The notes: a model not told the origin generated them from the sequence alone. Shown: positions 27,063 through 36,038, numbered from the stretch's first letter. The stretch: 50,379 nt of DNA from Thiomicrospira microaerophila (GCF_000934765.1 NZ_JYNN01000022.1:1-50379), one strand, 5' to 3'. Numbers and translations are program-made.

Positions 27063-28793
27063 ATGAAACTGAGCATGTCTTTTGGGTTGTTGTTGGCGTT
27101 AATGCTAACGCTTACCGCCTGCTTGGACACAACAAAAACAACCTTTACGCCGCCTTCAGATGAGGTGGATTATGGTGTGACCTATTCTCCCACGGGGCGC
27201 TTAACCCAAGCACGCTTAGATCATCTTGAGCAGTTGCATGATTTTGCAAAAGCCTTCGAGTTCCACCACCGCCATCAACCCATCTTTACCTTTTGGCATC
27301 AAGCGGCGATAAGTTTGCGACCCGCAGATGAAATGCCTTCTCTATCCGGCACCTGTCAGGGGCGATTGACTCAAGGCAGTGAGGCCAACGAAGCGCAAAC
27401 ACAGTTTATTAATAGCTTAGCGTTTGAGCGCTATTGTAACCCCACGCTCTTGTGGAATACCCACTCTGAGGAGTCCGGGCGCCAAGTGTATAGCGGCAAT
27501 GACGATTTGTTTTTAGTCGAATATTTTGATTACCAAAAAGACATGAACGCATTTTATAAGCTATCCATCGGTGGGGCGGTGCGCGTATCGGAAGAACAAG
27601 GCCAATTGACATACAATTATGAAGATCTAGTGGTTAAGCAGGATAGCCCGAGCAATGAATATCGCTATGTGGATTTTAAGGTAACGTTTGATAATGGTCG
27701 CGCTATTTATAATGGCAAGATATACCATCCTGCGCACGGCTGGGTTGAGGTATCAACAGGGGCCGTGCTGGACGATAGAGTGTTAACGGCAGAGAATCCT
27801 GACCAAAGACTAAACCACCCGATAGATGGCCGTATTTTTATCAAGGGCCGCGATGGTGAAGGTTTTTTAACCTTTAACCCAGACCAAACCTATAACATTG
27901 AGCTGGACCTAGGGGGTAACCCCCTTGATAATCCAAAGTTAGAAAATAAAACTTGGGAACCGATGCCCGAGGTTTATCCACCGCCGGTTGTAGTAGTGGA
28001 TTATGGTGTCACTTATTCACCCAATGGCCGATTAACTCAAGCACAGTTAAATGATATGGTTGCTTTACGCGCTTTTGCGAGAGGATTTGAGTTGCATCAT
28101 CGTCATCAGCCACTGTTTACTTTCTGGCATGCCGAAGGCACTAACCCTGTGGCGGATGACATGGCAGGGTTAGACGGAACCTGTGATGGGCTTTTAAGTA
28201 GAAGCCAGGCGATAAATGACAATCAGCAAGGTGTCAATACCCTAAATTTTGATAATTATTGTAACCCCACTTTACTTTGGAACACCCATTCAGCCGAGTT
28301 TGGTCAGCAGGTGTTTACTGGTAATGAAGATTTGTTTGTGGTTGAGTATTTAAGCTATCAGAAGCGAATGCGCGCGCACTATGATTTATCAGTTGGTGGA
28401 AAATTGCGTGTGTCGAGAGCTGACAACCGACGAACCTACAACTATGAAGATGTCGTTGTTAAGCGAAACATGCCGCCAGATGAGTATCGCTATGAAGATT
28501 TTGTGGTCACCTTTACGGATACTGGCGCGATTTATAATGGAAAAATTTATCATCCCAGCTATGGTTGGGTAGAAATTTCCACGACCGTTGATGCCGGCTC
28601 AAGAGTGGTAACCGCCGATGATCTAGAACAACGGCTTAATCATCCGATTGCTGGGCGTATTAAAATTAAAGGACGAACAGGAACCGGTACGCTCACCTTT
28701 AATCCTAACCAAACCTACAACCTTGCCTTGGACTTAGGCGGCAATGCCGCGCTGAACCCGGCGCCTTTAAATGGCGAGGCCTGGTCGGACTAG
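27063..28793 (+). CDS. Lipoprotein of unknown function with two tandem about 277-residue repeats
   Basis: 576-residue exported protein. The signal ends in LTAC with the lipid-bearing cysteine at residue 20. Two repeats begin VDYGVTYSP.GRLTQA at residues 35 and 312. Both carry HHRHQP(I/L)FTFWH, GTC.G, YCNPTLLWNTHS, YNYED.VVK and AIYNGKIYHP..GWVE, and end in LTFNP.QTYN..LDLGGN. Each repeat has two cysteines (GTC.G and YCNP), possibly a disulfide. Family not recognised. It starts 58 nt after murU and converges on a beta-barrel gene with a 4-nt gap. Likely periplasmic or surface protein; the HHRH and FWH clusters could bind metal, which is inference. Confidence 0.75.
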   Translation: MKLSMSFGLLLALMLTLTACLDTTKTTFTPPSDEVDYGVTYSPTGRLTQARLDHLEQLHDFAKAFEFHHRHQPIFTFWHQAAISLRPADEMPSLSGTCQGRLTQGSEANEAQTQFINSLAFERYCNPTLLWNTHSEESGRQVYSGNDDLFLVEYFDYQKDMNAFYKLSIGGAVRVSEEQGQLTYNYEDLVVKQDSPSNEYRYVDFKVTFDNGRAIYNGKIYHPAHGWVEVSTGAVLDDRVLTAENPDQRLNHPIDGRIFIKGRDGEGFLTFNPDQTYNIELDLGGNPLDNPKLENKTWEPMPEVYPPPVVVVDYGVTYSPNGRLTQAQLNDMVALRAFARGFELHHRHQPLFTFWHAEGTNPVADDMAGLDGTCDGLLSRSQAINDNQQGVNTLNFDNYCNPTLLWNTHSAEFGQQVFTGNEDLFVVEYLSYQKRMRAHYDLSVGGKLRVSRADNRRTYNYEDVVVKRNMPPDEYRYEDFVVTFTDTGAIYNGKIYHPSYGWVEISTTVDAGSRVVTADDLEQRLNHPIAGRIKIKGRTGTGTLTFNPNQTYNLALDLGGNAALNPAPLNGEAWSD

Positions 28794-28797
28794 TGGC

Positions 28798-29550
28798 TTA
28801 AAACCGCAGGTTAATCCCTGTTTTGTAATTCAGGTCATAGGATTTTTGCGCTGTAAGCGGCTTGGCGTCGTGGCTGTAAGCTAAATCAAAGGTAAATGCA
28901 AAACGCTGGTTAATGCGTGTAGTTAAACCTGTGCTGGCCACAGAGCGCAAATCAGCGATAGCATCGACTTTGGGTTGGGCATAGAGGCTGATCTTCCAAT
29001 CGGTGTTTTCGCTCAGTTTGTACTTTGAATCCAGATACAAGTTGAATCTAACGCCTTTGTCCTCCGTTAGCTGGTTGTTGGGTTTAACCGAGCGCTGTTC
29101 ATACATTAAACCCACACCCGCATGACCATTAAACGGTGACGTGGTTAAACGATAACGCGCATTGGTGCCGATTAAATTACGCTCACGCTTATCACTCAAG
29201 GGTTCGCTTTGGTGCTGAATAAACTTTTCCCAAGCCCAATGCGTATTGAGTTGGCGGGTGTGTCGATAATGTACAAAATAAGACTCGGAATAGGGGGTAC
29301 CGTTCGATTGCGAGTTTTTTAAATCATAAAGAAATAAGTTGCGTACCGCCGTGTCCTCACCAATATATTGCATGCCACCGGTTAAGCCATAAATATCCTC
29401 ATCCGTATTGCCGCGTTTGCCGCTGACCGACAGCGTAGTGCTGGTTGAAAACCCGGCTTGGCTCTCATCCATCCGAAGGTTTTCAATATTGACAATCGCC
29501 AGTGCAGAATGGCTGATTAACAAACCGCTTAAACCAATAACTAAACGCAT
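28798..29550 (-). CDS. DUF481-like outer-membrane beta-barrel protein
   Basis: 250-residue protein with a signal peptide (cleavage after ALA, about residue 18), alternating-hydrophobicity strands throughout and a C-terminal aromatic residue (GINLRF), the mark of a BAM substrate. The pattern LSVSGKRGNTDEDIYGLTGG near the N-terminus and RNLIGTNARYRLT in the middle resembles the DUF481/YdiY salt-induced outer-membrane proteins. Function is not known. It stands alone between two oppositely oriented genes. Confidence 0.7.
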   Translation of the reverse strand: MRLVIGLSGLLISHSALAIVNIENLRMDESQAGFSTSTTLSVSGKRGNTDEDIYGLTGGMQYIGEDTAVRNLFLYDLKNSQSNGTPYSESYFVHYRHTRQLNTHWAWEKFIQHQSEPLSDKRERNLIGTNARYRLTTSPFNGHAGVGLMYEQRSVKPNNQLTEDKGVRFNLYLDSKYKLSENTDWKISLYAQPKVDAIADLRSVASTGLTTRINQRFAFTFDLAYSHDAKPLTAQKSYDLNYKTGINLRF

Positions 29551-29599
29551 AACGCTCCTTGATGTTGATGAAAAAATAACAATCCTAACGAATTAAGCC

Positions 29600-30538
29600 T
29601 TAAACCGCAAGGTTGTAGATTTGGATTATCCCCACTAAACGGTTTTCAGATGTAACCAGCAGAGAGGTAATTTTATGCTGATTCATTAAGGTTTCGGCTT
29701 CAGTGAGTTTAGCGTTAGCATCAATGGTACGGGGGGTTGGTGTCATAATGTCCTGTGCTTGAAGTGTCATTAACTGGCCAGCATTGATTTCAAGCTGGCG
29801 ACGCAAATCGCCATCAGTAATAATGCCTTGCCCATCGCCGACAATACAGAGTCCAAGCCGCCCTTCGGTCATGCTGTGAATCACCTCAATCATCGGCGCG
29901 TTAGGCGCGACAATCGGTAAGCGCTCGGATACCATTTCATCTTTGACGCGAGTGAGCAGTTTACGCCCTAAACTGCCACCAGGGTGAAAACGTGCAAAGT
30001 CATGCGGCTGAAAGCCCCGCGCTTGCATTAAGGCTATCGCCAAGGCATCGCCCATAACGAGAGTGGCGGTGGTCGAGGATGTCGGCGCGAGCTGCAAGGG
30101 GCAGGCTTCTTTGGGTACCGCGATGTTTAAATGATAATCGGCGTTTTTCGCCAGCGTAGACACCGGATTGCCACTCATCGCAATAATTGCATTACCATTG
30201 TCCTTTAAAAATGGTAATAGCCGAATCAGCTCCTCCGTTTCACCCGAATTAGACAGTGCGATAAACACATCATCGGGAGATACCATACCTAAATCACCGT
30301 GAAACGCTTCGCCCGGATGCATAAAAAAACTAGGCGTACCGGTGCTAGCAAAGGTAGCGACGATTTTTTTACCAATCAATCCTGACTTACCCATGCCACA
30401 GACGACCACACGTCCGGTAGACTTTAAAATCGCATCTACCGCCAACTCAAAATGCTCGTCTAATAGCATAATTAAGTTATCAATGGCGGCAGCCTCAATT
30501 TCAAATACATTTTTAGCAATTTCTAAATGACGGCTCAT
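29600..30538 (-). CDS. kdsD: Arabinose-5-phosphate isomerase KdsD
   Basis: 312-residue enzyme that converts ribulose 5-phosphate to arabinose 5-phosphate, precursor of Kdo for LPS. SIS domain at about 30-180 (VVVCGMGKSGLIGKKI, HPGEAFHGDLGMV, ALSNSGETEELI) followed by two CBS domains (about 195-312). The ATG at 30538 (MSRHLEIAKNV) fits the family start; an upstream in-frame start at 30580 adds 14 unconserved residues. kdsD in E. coli sits beside kdsC and lptC; neither is present here. The extreme C-terminus is a few residues shorter than E. coli KdsD. Confidence 0.92.
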   Translation of the reverse strand: MSRHLEIAKNVFEIEAAAIDNLIMLLDEHFELAVDAILKSTGRVVVCGMGKSGLIGKKIVATFASTGTPSFFMHPGEAFHGDLGMVSPDDVFIALSNSGETEELIRLLPFLKDNGNAIIAMSGNPVSTLAKNADYHLNIAVPKEACPLQLAPTSSTTATLVMGDALAIALMQARGFQPHDFARFHPGGSLGRKLLTRVKDEMVSERLPIVAPNAPMIEVIHSMTEGRLGLCIVGDGQGIITDGDLRRQLEINAGQLMTLQAQDIMTPTPRTIDANAKLTEAETLMNQHKITSLLVTSENRLVGIIQIYNLAV

Positions 30539-30697
30539 GGTGTAGTTTCCTGGCAATAAAGTGGCTTGTGAGTGTAACATTATCTTTTAAAATTCAGCAT
30601 TAGCATTAACCGCATAGTTAGCCTCAGGTCGCAGATACTAACGTAAAGTTAAGGTGTTTTCCAGTTGTAGGTGATTTTCTAAGCACCTATTGGGCTT

Positions 30698-30745
30698 AAC
30701 CCAGACTTTTTTCACTTCGACCGGTTTAGTTCGACTGGCGCCTAG
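30698..30745. mobile_element. Solo right end of the MITE (degenerate)
   Basis: Matches the right-hand 50 bp of the full MITE, including CTTCGACCGGTTTAGT and a diverged terminal repeat (TTCGACTGGCGCCTAG for TCCGACAGGCTCCTAG). The left part is missing. An old, probably immobile remnant upstream of metE. Confidence 0.75.
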
Positions 30746-30746
30746 C

Positions 30747-30804
30747 TTTATGCTTTGCCTTCACTTCCGTTCCAGAATCAAAGTCTGTTCAGGTAAAGCA
30801 TAAA
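30747..30804. repeat. Imperfect inverted repeat with 30-bp spacer
   Basis: TTTATGCTTTGCCT (30747-30760) pairs with AGGTAAAGCATAAA (30791-30804) with one mismatch. It abuts the MITE remnant and could be part of another small element or a hairpin in the metE leader. Confidence 0.6.
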
Positions 30805-30814
30805 ATCGTCTATT

Positions 30815-30844
30815 AATTAAATTCAAGTTATCCTGAATTTAATT
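30815..30844. promoter_or_regulatory. Perfect inverted repeat upstream of metE, candidate operator
   Basis: Arms AATTAAATTCA and TGAATTTAATT are perfect complements around an 8-bp spacer, ending 89 bp before metE. The TGAATTTAATTCG within it also resembles the MetR box TGAA-N5-TTCA at all but the last base. An LTTR-type operator (MetR) is the natural guess; no metR gene is in the window. Confidence 0.5.
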
Positions 30845-30933
30845 CGTTTGTTTTCATGTTGCTGGCATTCTATCATTCTTTTCGATCTTAATTAACGCCG
30901 CATTGCGGTATCTGTAATCAAAAGGAAAATAGT

Positions 30934-33279
30934 ATGACGATTCACAATTTAGGGTATCCGCGTATTGGCGACAAACGCGAATTGAAATTTACGCTTGAGG
31001 CCTATTGGAAGGGCGAAAAAACGCTGGCTGATTTAGAAAAGCAGGCGCGGGGACTTCGCTACCAAAACGTTCAAACCCAGATTGCCGCCGGCATTGAGTT
31101 GATTCCGCTGAACGATTTTGCCTATTACGATCAAGTGCTGAATATGAGCACCTTACTGGGTGTGATCCCGAAACGATTTCGTCAAGAGAACTTCGATGTC
31201 GAGGTGGCGTTTCGGATGGCACGTGGTCGGGCGCCGTCTGACGACCAGGCCTGCTGTGCGGGGCATGGCCACGAGCAAAATAAATCAAAAGCCGGATACG
31301 CCGGAGCAATGAAAAAGTGGTTCGACACCAACTATCACTATATAGTGCCGGAACTCTATGACGACACCGAGTTTAAAATCACCGACACACGCTTATTTGA
31401 CGAAGTGGCGGAAGCCTTGGCGTTAAAAAGCGATGGTACTAATATCGACTTTAAGCCGGTGTTAGTGGGGCCGGTGACCTATCTGTATCTGGCAGAAAAC
31501 GTATCAAATGCGATTCCAAAACTCAGCCGTTTGCCGAGTTTGTTGGCGGTGTATCAACAAGTGCTGCAAAAGCTGGCCGATTTAGGGATTAACTGGGTGC
31601 AAATCGATGAGCCGATTTTGGGCTTGGAGTTAAGCACGGAGTGGCAGAATGCGTTTAATCAAGCCTATACAGAACTTGCGCAAACACCGGTTAAATTATT
31701 ATTAGCGACCTATTTTGAAACCCTGGGCGACAACTTAGTGCTTGCTTGCAATTTGCCAGTAGCCGGCCTGCATTACGATGGCTTGCGTGGTGAAAAGCAG
31801 TTAAAAGATTTGATTGAGCAGTATCCGGCAGAGAAAGTCTTGTCGCTGGGCTTGGTTGATGGGCGTAATATTTGGAAAACAGATTTGAATGCCGCGATTG
31901 CGTCGCTAAAAGTGGCGAAAAACAAATTTGGTGACCAACTTTGGATCGCACCAAGTTGTTCGTTATTGCATGTGCCGGTGAATTTGGAGGTCGAAGAAAA
32001 GCTGAATCCTGAGCTGAAAACCTATCTGGCGTTTGCCAAGCAGAAATTGGCGGAAGTGAAGTTATTGGCGGATGCGTTAAACGGCCAGGCGGATCAACAG
32101 GCGTTGCAAGCGAATGCACAAGCGATTGCCGCCAAGCAATCCTCTAAGTTGATTCACAATGCGCAAGTACAAGCGCGTTTGGCACAGTTGGATCAGATTG
32201 CATTGGATCGCCCTGTGCCTTATAGCGAACGTGCAAAACTGCAAAAGGGCAAATTCAATTTACCCTTATTCCCGACCACCACGATAGGTTCCTTTCCGCA
32301 AACCCAAGAAATCCGCCAAGCGCGCCGTCAATTTAAAAATGGCGAGCTGACTGAAACGCAATATGTCGAAGCGATGCAAGCCGAAATCCGCGATGTGTGT
32401 GAACGCCAGGAACGCATGGGAATTGATGTGTTGGTGCACGGCGAGCCGGAGCGCAATGACATGGTGGAATACTTTGGTGAACAGTTGGACGGTTATGCCT
32501 TTACCCAGTTTGGTTGGGTGCAGTCTTATGGTTCGCGTTGCGTCAAACCGCCGATTATTTTTGGTGACGTCTCGCGCCCTAAGCCGATGACCGTCAGCTG
32601 GTCGCAGTATGCGCAAAGTCAAACCGACAAGATTATGAAAGGGATGCTGACCGGTGCGGTGACCATGTTGCAATGGTCGTTTGTGCGCAATGATCAGCCG
32701 CGTGAAACCACCTGTAACCAGATTGCGTTAGCGTTACGTGACGAAGTGCTGGATTTGGAGCAGGCTGGAATCCACATGATTCAGATTGATGAAGCGGCGT
32801 TGCGCGAAGGGCTGCCAATTAAAAAATCCGACTGGGCAGACTATTTACGCTGGGCGGTGAACAGTTTCCGCATGACCACATCGGGCGTGCAAAACGACAC
32901 CCAGATTCATACCCACATGTGTTATTCCGAGTTCAATGACATTATTGACGCGGTGGCGGCAATGGATGCGGATGTGATTACGATTGAAACCTCCAAGTCG
33001 AATATGAAGTTGCTAGATGCTTTCGTCGATTTTGAATACCCGAATGAAATCGGCCCGGGTGTCTACGACATTCACTCGCCCAATATTCCGACCGTGGAGC
33101 AGATGGTGCGCCTCATCGAAAAAGCCGCCCAGCTAATTCCGGCAGAACGCCTATGGGTTAACCCGGACTGTGGCCTCAAAACTCGTGGTTGGGCAGAAAC
33201 CGAACCCGCGCTCAGCAATATGGTGAAAGCGGCGATGGTATTAAGGGAGCAGTTTGCAGACCAAGCAAAAAGCGCTTAA
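30934..33279 (+). CDS. metE: Cobalamin-independent methionine synthase MetE
   Basis: 781-residue enzyme that transfers the methyl group from 5-methyltetrahydropteroyl-triglutamate to homocysteine. N-terminal half [13 protein letters not shown] onward; C-terminal catalytic half begins around [16 protein letters not shown] (about residue 447). Zinc ligands are in [11 protein letters not shown] (His and Cys) and [12 protein letters not shown] (Cys). The E. coli enzyme has 753 residues; much of the excess here is an insert at about 103-120 between ARGRAPS and [12 protein letters not shown]. The insert contains [13 protein letters not shown] with two Cys and two His. Single gene with its own terminator. 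Confidence 0.96.
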   Translation: MTIHNLGYPRIGDKRELKFTLEAYWKGEKTLADLEKQARGLRYQNVQTQIAAGIELIPLNDFAYYDQVLNMSTLLGVIPKRFRQENFDVEVAFRMARGRAPSDDQACCAGHGHEQNKSKAGYAGAMKKWFDTNYHYIVPELYDDTEFKITDTRLFDEVAEALALKSDGTNIDFKPVLVGPVTYLYLAENVSNAIPKLSRLPSLLAVYQQVLQKLADLGINWVQIDEPILGLELSTEWQNAFNQAYTELAQTPVKLLLATYFETLGDNLVLACNLPVAGLHYDGLRGEKQLKDLIEQYPAEKVLSLGLVDGRNIWKTDLNAAIASLKVAKNKFGDQLWIAPSCSLLHVPVNLEVEEKLNPELKTYLAFAKQKLAEVKLLADALNGQADQQALQANAQAIAAKQSSKLIHNAQVQARLAQLDQIALDRPVPYSERAKLQKGKFNLPLFPTTTIGSFPQTQEIRQARRQFKNGELTETQYVEAMQAEIRDVCERQERMGIDVLVHGEPERNDMVEYFGEQLDGYAFTQFGWVQSYGSRCVKPPIIFGDVSRPKPMTVSWSQYAQSQTDKIMKGMLTGAVTMLQWSFVRNDQPRETTCNQIALALRDEVLDLEQAGIHMIQIDEAALREGLPIKKSDWADYLRWAVNSFRMTTSGVQNDTQIHTHMCYSEFNDIIDAVAAMDADVITIETSKSNMKLLDAFVDFEYPNEIGPGVYDIHSPNIPTVEQMVRLIEKAAQLIPAERLWVNPDCGLKTRGWAETEPALSNMVKAAMVLREQFADQAKSA

Positions 33280-33300
33280 AACCCGCTAACGAGCGATACA

Positions 33301-33341
33301 AAAAAACCACCCGCTCTATTACCAGATCGGGTGGTTTTTTT
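33301..33341 (+). terminator. Rho-independent terminator of metE
   Basis: AAAAAACCACCCG pairs with CGGGTGGTTTTTTT around a 14-nt loop, about 20 nt after the metE stop, with a run of seven Ts. Confidence 0.9.
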
Positions 33342-33415
33342 GTAGTGAATAATGGGTGCTCTTCCCGTCGGTTTAAGGCGGGGAGTTTACCCGTTGAAGG
33401 TTAAGTTACGCGTTA

Positions 33416-33712
33416 TTATTTTGGGGTTTGTAGTGAGTAAAATTTAGCGAGGTCTTTAATTTCTTGATCAGATAACCCACGTGCAAATGCCGCCATAGAT
33501 TCATCACGACGAAAGCCATCGCGGTAATCTTTGAGTGCTTTTTCAAGGTAAGCGGCATGCTGTCCTGCAATTTTTGGAAAGTTAGGTACGAGACTATTGC
33601 CATCGGCACCATGGCACCCAATACAGGTGTTTGCTTTAGCGGGTGGTTGCATCGCAAAGCTAGCCGAACTAAATAAGCTAAATGCGACAGCCGCAAGAAT
33701 TGTTTTTTTCAT
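33416..33712 (-). CDS. Small periplasmic monohaem cytochrome c
   Basis: 98-residue exported cytochrome: Sec signal peptide (cleavage after SFA, about residue 20), one haem site CIGCHGADG (about 30-38), and a class I fold similar to one half of cytochrome c4 (PNFPKIAGQHAAYLEKALKD, ARGLSDQEIKDLAKFYS). The mature protein is about 78 residues. Probably a soluble electron shuttle. A second monohaem cytochrome of the same size lies about 100 bp upstream on the same strand but with its own terminator, so the two may be independently expressed duplicates. Confidence 0.88.
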   Translation of the reverse strand: MKKTILAAVAFSLFSSASFAMQPPAKANTCIGCHGADGNSLVPNFPKIAGQHAAYLEKALKDYRDGFRRDESMAAFARGLSDQEIKDLAKFYSLQTPK

Positions 33713-33774
33713 TTTTGGTGTCTCCGTTAAAAAGCCAAATTTGATTATAGTCTATAACGTAGGGCTTTAAATAA

Positions 33775-33798
33775 AAAAACCGCCGTTAGGCGGTTTTT
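33775..33798 (-). terminator. Rho-independent terminator of the upstream cytochrome gene
   Basis: AAAAACCGCC and GGCGGTTTTT form a 10-bp stem with a GTTA loop. For the minus-strand cytochrome ending at 33817 the stem is followed by further Ts. A T run also exists on the plus strand, so it may act in both directions. Confidence 0.88.
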
Positions 33799-33816
33799 TT
33801 CAATGTAATTGCAAAA

Positions 33817-34122
33817 TTACATCTGAGCCATATAGGCGGATAGGTTGTCAATGTCAGCGTCAGACAAACCTGTCGCAAAGCCAGCCATCATACCTGTCAT
33901 TGGACCTACTTGCTCACCAGCACGGTAGCGCTTTAGTAATGCCGCTAGTTCACCCGCGTCACGCCCTTTAACAGACGGACCAACGCCACCTTGACCTTGC
34001 ATGCCGTGACAACCCATACAGGTTGAGTAAGCCGCTTGACCTGCAGCAACATTACCCGCGTGAGCGGCCATACCAAAAGTCATTAAGCCCGCTGCCGCGG
34101 CAGCCATCATCATTTTTTTCAT
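33817..34122 (-). CDS. Small periplasmic monohaem cytochrome c
   Basis: 101-residue class I cytochrome: signal peptide (cleavage after AHA, about residue 22), haem motif CMGCHGMQGQGGVGP, then a domain with GPMTGMMAGFATGLSDADIDNLSAYMA, in which Met residues could supply the sixth ligand. Likely an electron carrier in the periplasm, perhaps for the sulfide dehydrogenase or a cbb3-type oxidase; partner not visible. A leading GGAGAGTG (34128-34135, minus) provides the ribosome-binding site. Confidence 0.88.
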   Translation of the reverse strand: MKKMMMAAAAAGLMTFGMAAHAGNVAAGQAAYSTCMGCHGMQGQGGVGPSVKGRDAGELAALLKRYRAGEQVGPMTGMMAGFATGLSDADIDNLSAYMAQM

Positions 34123-34372
34123 TTTAGCACTCTCCTAAAAGCACGATAAAAAATAGAGGGTAATCCCTGAGAGTTATTAGACCTGATACATGGGGTCGAG
34201 TCAAGTTAAGCTAGTCGCATAACCGGGTAAATCCGCTAAAAATGCCATCAAATATTTTTATGGCAAGGGTTAGTGAATTAATAATTTGATTCTTTAAATT
34301 CATTTTTTGATGCCGAATTAATGGATTGATTATCGGTTAAAATAGATAGAAATTATAAAAGAGGCGGCTAAT

Positions 34373-34546
34373 ATGGCAATTGTTAAGATTTGGTTAATTA
34401 TTATGCTGGCGACCTTTGCCAGTTGGTATGTGTTGAAATGGATTAACAACCCCAAGCCGCTGGCTTGGGTGTTCTTGTTTTGGCTAGGGGTGATTGGAGC
34501 GACGACCGTTCTGCTCTATCTGGTGTCTGTGTTTTTGGTTGCCTAA
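34373..34546 (+). CDS. Small hypothetical membrane protein (57 aa)
   Basis: ORF of 57 residues, starting at ATG 34373 with AGAGGCGG about 6 nt upstream. Two hydrophobic segments (about residues 3-22 and 31-54) separated by WINNPKP suggest a small helical-hairpin inner-membrane protein. No family recognised. It lies 12 nt from the convergent rsgA stop, and the region 34136-34372 upstream has no other ORF. Clean Shine-Dalgarno sequence and composition make it a believable gene. Confidence 0.6.
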   Translation: MAIVKIWLIIMLATFASWYVLKWINNPKPLAWVFLFWLGVIGATTVLLYLVSVFLVA

Positions 34547-34558
34547 TCTGGTAGGCGC

Positions 34559-35554
34559 CTAGCTGTTCGAAGGCTTGGTGGTGTTCGCTTTGAACTCGGC
34601 GAGTAAGCGCTGAAAGCTTTGAAAGCGGCTTTCAGCGATGGCTTCTTGTTCAACCGCTTGTTTAATGGCGCAGTCAGGTTCAATGGTGTGGGTACAGTTA
34701 TTAAATTTACATTGACCTAGAAAAGGTTCGAAATCGGCATAATAGCCTTCTAGCTCGCTCAAACTGCAGGGCGCTGGGCTAAACTGACGTACACCGGGTG
34801 AATCGATAATGTCACCGCCTTTGGGTAGATGATACAGAATGCTGTTGGTGGTGGTGTGAACACCCAGCCCCGTTGCTTCTGAAAGGCGGCTGGTGCGAAT
34901 GTCTAAATCAGGTATCAAGGCATTAATCAGTGAGGATTTACCCGCGCCAGAGGGGCCGACCAAAACCGAGGTTTTATCGCTTAAAAAGTCTTCTAGTTCC
35001 TCTAAGCCATCTTCGATTTGACTGGATACCGGAATAATCTCAATTCCAAGTTCGTCATAGGGTAGTAAGGTTTCTGCTAGGGCTTCCCAGTCTTCATCCG
35101 TGGTGAGTAGGTCAGTTTTGTTGATGATGAGTGCGCAGGGTAAATTTAATTGTGCGGCAGCCACCAAGTATCTATCAATCATATCCGGGTGAATACCTGG
35201 CTCAATGGGTGCAACAATGCCAATAATATCAATATTGGCCGCCACCATTCGGGTTTGCCCTCGAAATCCTGGGCGTGATAGCGCGCTATGGCGGGCGAGA
35301 TTTTCGCTGACGATACCTGTGCCAAGTTCAATGTCTGGTTGCCAGAAAACACGATCCCCCGCGACGAGCTTGCCTAAATGTTGGCGTATGGCGCAGCTAA
35401 TAATTTCACCTTGTTCGGATTCAACTAATAGCCGCTTTCCGAAGTTGGTAATAACCAGGCCTGGTTGTAAATCCATGCTAGAAGGTGCGTCACTTTTTTG
35501 GCGTTTTAGGTTGACGCGGCGGCTTTGTTGGTCGCTGAGTTTACGTTTGCTCAT
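34559..35554 (-). CDS. rsgA: Ribosome small-subunit biogenesis GTPase RsgA
   Basis: 331-residue circularly permuted GTPase acting in late 30S maturation. N-terminal OB fold (about 30-100), then G motifs in permuted order: INKTD (G4, about 140), GPSGAGKSSL (G1, about 203), DSPGVRQF (G3, about 250), and a C-terminal zinc knuckle CKFNNCTHTIEPDC. Length normal. The minus-strand gene contains an iterated palindrome near its start, read as QPGLV. Confidence 0.95.
   Translation of the reverse strand: MSKRKLSDQQSRRVNLKRQKSDAPSSMDLQPGLVITNFGKRLLVESEQGEIISCAIRQHLGKLVAGDRVFWQPDIELGTGIVSENLARHSALSRPGFRGQTRMVAANIDIIGIVAPIEPGIHPDMIDRYLVAAAQLNLPCALIINKTDLLTTDEDWEALAETLLPYDELGIEIIPVSSQIEDGLEELEDFLSDKTSVLVGPSGAGKSSLINALIPDLDIRTSRLSEATGLGVHTTTNSILYHLPKGGDIIDSPGVRQFSPAPCSLSELEGYYADFEPFLGQCKFNNCTHTIEPDCAIKQAVEQEAIAESRFQSFQRLLAEFKANTTKPSNS
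35452..35467. repeat. Iterated palindrome copy (15/16)
   Basis: TAACCAGGCCTGGTTG inside rsgA; only the outermost base differs. Read as QPGLV on the minus strand. Confidence 0.85.
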
Positions 35555-35695
35555 GAAGGGTCTCTTACAGATAGATAAGCGTTGATTTTAGCCTGAGTCG
35601 CTTCGCTATGCAAAACTTAAGCTCAGCGCCTATTGTGAGTGCTATAATATTTGTAAAGAAAAAACAAAGTTATTAACCACCAACTGGAGATAAAA

Positions 35696-35959
35696 ATGAG
35701 CCACAAACACGATGCAATGATTGAAAAGATTTTTGCCCACCCGATTGCCGCGAATGTCGATTGGAAAAAACTGACCCATGCGTTAGAGCATTTTGGTGCA
35801 ACGGTTGATACCAGCCATCACGGGCGTGCAAAAATTGTGATGAACGGCGCTGAAGTCGTGATTCACACCCCGCATCATGGTCATGACATTGAAAATAAAG
35901 ATGATATTATGGCATTACGTCATTTCCTAGAAGCGCAAGGTATGGCACCTAAAGCCTAA
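35696..35959 (+). CDS. Small HicA-like protein
   Basis: 87-residue protein with a pattern close to the HicA/YcfA dsRNA-binding-like fold: WKKLTHALEHFGA, then RAKIVMNGAEVVIHTPHH, then DIMALRHFLEAQGM. Compared with true HicA toxins it lacks the usual KGSH catalytic segment (SHHGRAK stands there) and no hicB partner is next to it. It has its own terminator, and a lone housekeeping-like role is more probable than a toxin. A clear AACTGGAGA ribosome-binding site precedes the ATG. Confidence 0.65.
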   Translation: MSHKHDAMIEKIFAHPIAANVDWKKLTHALEHFGATVDTSHHGRAKIVMNGAEVVIHTPHHGHDIENKDDIMALRHFLEAQGMAPKA

Positions 35960-35987
35960 GCTTGATAAAGAATGTAAAGAATGTGTT

Positions 35988-36013
35988 AAAACGCCCGGTT
36001 AGCCGGGCGTTTT
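35988..36013 (+). terminator. Rho-independent terminator of the HicA-like gene
   Basis: AAAACGCCCGG / CCGGGCGTTTT form an 11-bp stem with TTAG loop, 28 nt after the stop codon and 25 bp before yaaA. Confidence 0.88.
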
Positions 36014-36038
36014 GCTTTATTAGAGGAGTTTTTAAACC

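Larger units (their letters stand above)
30539..30933. other. 395-bp intergenic region between kdsD and metE
   Basis: No ORF worth calling. It holds the solo end of a MITE (30698-30745), a directly adjoining 14-bp imperfect inverted repeat (30747-30804) and a perfect 11-bp inverted repeat (30815-30844) nearer to metE. The metE Shine-Dalgarno sequence (AAAGGAAAA) lies just before 30934. Both divergent promoters must lie here. Confidence 0.8.

Noticed and set aside
30539-30580. Longer kdsD start at 30580
   Set aside because: It adds 14 residues with no family similarity; ATG at 30538 fits known KdsD N-termini.
31691-32119. 142-codon open frame antisense to metE
   Set aside because: Shadow of a well conserved coding sequence; the product has a low-complexity look with no motif.
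33406-33696. 96-codon minus-strand frame overlapping the small cytochrome gene
   Set aside because: The haem-protein frame at 33416-33712 has a signal peptide and CIGCH; this is the other frame of the same gene.
35696-35959. A HicA toxin of a HicAB toxin-antitoxin pair
   Set aside because: No hicB-like gene is adjacent, a terminator follows directly and the usual toxin segment is changed; kept as HicA-like only.
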